Shown piece by piece: positions 13,188 through 13,845 of a stretch of DNA of 13,845 nucleotides. Each line of letters opens with the position of its first letter. Positions within the stretch are counted from its first letter, which is position 1. The notes beneath the pieces were generated by a model that had not been told where the DNA came from, did no database searches, and saw only the letters and a list, made by a program, of their open reading frames with translations. The stretch is taken from assembly GCA_050743625.1 (NCBI GenBank), contig JBOGED010000355.1, positions 1-13,845 on the forward strand, given 5' to 3'. This DNA comes from JBOGED01 sp050743625 (GTDB lineage: Bacteria; Actinomycetota; Nitriliruptoria; Euzebyales; Egibacteraceae). The translations under genes and the position numbers were made by a program.

Positions 13188-13493
13188 ATGGAGTTGCGGC
13201 CGGGACTGAGGATCGAGGAAGCCTTCCTCGCGGAGTTTGCGCGCCGGCACGGTGTCCGTCGGCTCGCCCTGTTCGGCTCCGTTCTGCGCGACGACTTCTC
13301 GGCCACCAGTGACATCGACATCCTGGTCGAGTTCTTGCTGGGACGGACACCGGGCCTGCTGCACATCGCCGAGATGGAATTAGAACTCGAGGCGGTACTC
13401 GGGCGGCAGGTGGAGCTGCGCACCTACGAAGACCTCAGCCGCTATTTCCGCGACCACGTCGCCGCAACCGCGCGAGTTCTGTATGCAGCCTGA
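13188..13493 (+). CDS. MntA-type minimal nucleotidyltransferase (antitoxin of HEPN/MNT pair)
   Basis: The 101-residue protein carries the nucleotidyltransferase signature GSX10DXD: LALFGSVLRDDFSATSDIDILVEF, with Gly30-Ser31 and Asp42/Asp44. This size and motif match MntA-type antitoxins. In characterised MntA-HepT systems these modify the HEPN ribonuclease partner by adding AMP. ATG 13188 is chosen because the family begins shortly after it; GTG 13170 would add six residues, and neither has a strong ribosome-binding site. The stop overlaps the start of the HEPN gene (13483) by 11 bp, the usual arrangement. The HEPN partner is broken, so this intact antitoxin is apparently orphaned. Confidence 0.85.
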   Translation: MELRPGLRIEEAFLAEFARRHGVRRLALFGSVLRDDFSATSDIDILVEFLLGRTPGLLHIAEMELELEAVLGRQVELRTYEDLSRYFRDHVAATARVLYAA

Positions 13494-13641
13494 GGACCGC
13501 GTCCGGATCCAGCACCTGATCGACGCCGCGACCAAAGCGTCGCCTACAGCACGGATCGCCACCGCAGCGACCTGGACCACGACGAGTTGCTACGCCTCGG
13601 GTTGACGAAGCTGGTCGAGATCGTCGGCGAGGCAGCCAAGC
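13483..13641 (+). pseudogene. HepT-type HEPN ribonuclease fragment, frameshifted and truncated
   Basis: ATG 13483 starts MQPEDRVRIQHLIDAATKA. A break at about 13538 that fits loss of one base moves to the frame VAYSTDRHRSDLDHDELLRL, then GLTKLVEIVGEAAK. This is the N-terminal and middle part of a HepT/DUF86 HEPN toxin. It ends at GEAAK, where sequence switches to a VapC gene. The catalytic RX4-6H motif, which lies towards the C-terminus in this family, is therefore missing. The toxin cannot be active in this form. Confidence 0.75.
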
Positions 13642-13845
13642 CCTCGAGGATTGGCTGCACCATGTTGTCGTCCTTCCCTACGACGAGCAGGTCTGTAGGA
13701 GGTGGGGTCAGATCGCGGCGCGGGCCGAGCAGCGTGGCCGTCGGCGGCCGGCTAACGACACCTGGGTAGCCGCATGTTGCCTAGCCCGTGATCTCCACCG
13801 GCCACCAAGCCAGACCTGGACCTTCCCGAACAGGGATTTCGGGGC
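13640..13845 (+). pseudogene. C-terminal half of a second VapC-type PIN toxin (5'-truncated, runs off window)
   Basis: The frame reads ALEDWLHHVVVLPYDEQV, RRWGQIAARAEQRGRRRPANDTW and VAACCLARDL, closely parallel to the VapC at 12326-12726 in both protein and DNA. It keeps RPANDTWVAACC intact where the first copy is damaged. No start codon or N-terminal PIN half precedes it; it begins inside the HEPN gene at 13640. After RDL the frame reads HRPPSQTWTFPNRDFG, where TFPNRDF lines up with TLNRKDF of the first copy, so a short insertion or small rearrangement is likely. The last residues lie beyond the window. Confidence 0.72.

Noticed and set aside
1..13845. tRNA, rRNA, riboswitch or phage attachment site
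   Set aside because: I looked for cloverleaf ends, rRNA-like conserved stretches and att-type duplications and saw none I could support by eye.

Overview
The window is high-GC DNA with strong G/C preference at third codon positions. It carries GH15, OmpR-type regulator, pyruvate oxidase-like, rhodanese-CBS and VapBC/MntA-HepT genes of types common in Actinomycetota. I infer a high-GC Gram-positive soil-type bacterium or metagenome bin; the species cannot be read from the sequence.

Left flank (1-542): a ~96 bp imperfect palindrome (25-120), a decayed C-terminal piece of a DUF2064/TIGR04282-type glycosyltransferase (about 157-414), and an 11 bp tandem repeat (467-493) ahead of the first intact gene. 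Forward block (543-5081): four tightly packed genes read as one operon. They encode a membrane-anchored sulfite oxidase-like molybdoenzyme, a single-cysteine redoxin, a 190-residue unknown protein whose tail is built from a 30 bp tandem repeat, and a GH15 glucoamylase/trehalase-type hydrolase. The last two overlap by ATGA.

Reverse block (10476-5054): from its promoter side it holds an enolase-superfamily gene remnant fused by deletion to a headless FAD-linked oxidase/Fe-S protein riddled with frameshifts, then an intact thiamine-diphosphate (PoxB-like) enzyme, then an OmpR/PhoB-type response regulator. The broken oxidase still overlaps the ThDP enzyme start by ATGA, which points to a former D-lactate (2-hydroxyacid) to pyruvate to acetate oxidation operon whose first step has decayed. 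The regulator has lost usual receiver residues and may not work by ordinary phosphorylation. The reverse block meets the forward block tail to tail at 5054-5081.

Right flank (10599-13845): an intact small membrane protein; a rhodanese-CBS gene whose frame is open to the end except for one TGA in the active-site loop, followed by a hairpin of bacterial SECIS-like size; and a toxin-antitoxin graveyard. The graveyard holds a VapB remnant, a VapC with one TGA and one frameshift, an intact MntA-type nucleotidyltransferase, and a HepT (HEPN) fragment joined to the back half of a second VapC that runs off the window.

Broken genes concentrate in 0.1-0.4 kb and 7.6-13.8 kb, while 0.5-7.6 kb is clean. 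The most intriguing signal is the in-frame TGA plus hairpin in the rhodanese-CBS gene (candidate selenocysteine recoding). A plain nonsense mutation remains the more probable reading, because decay is common around it.
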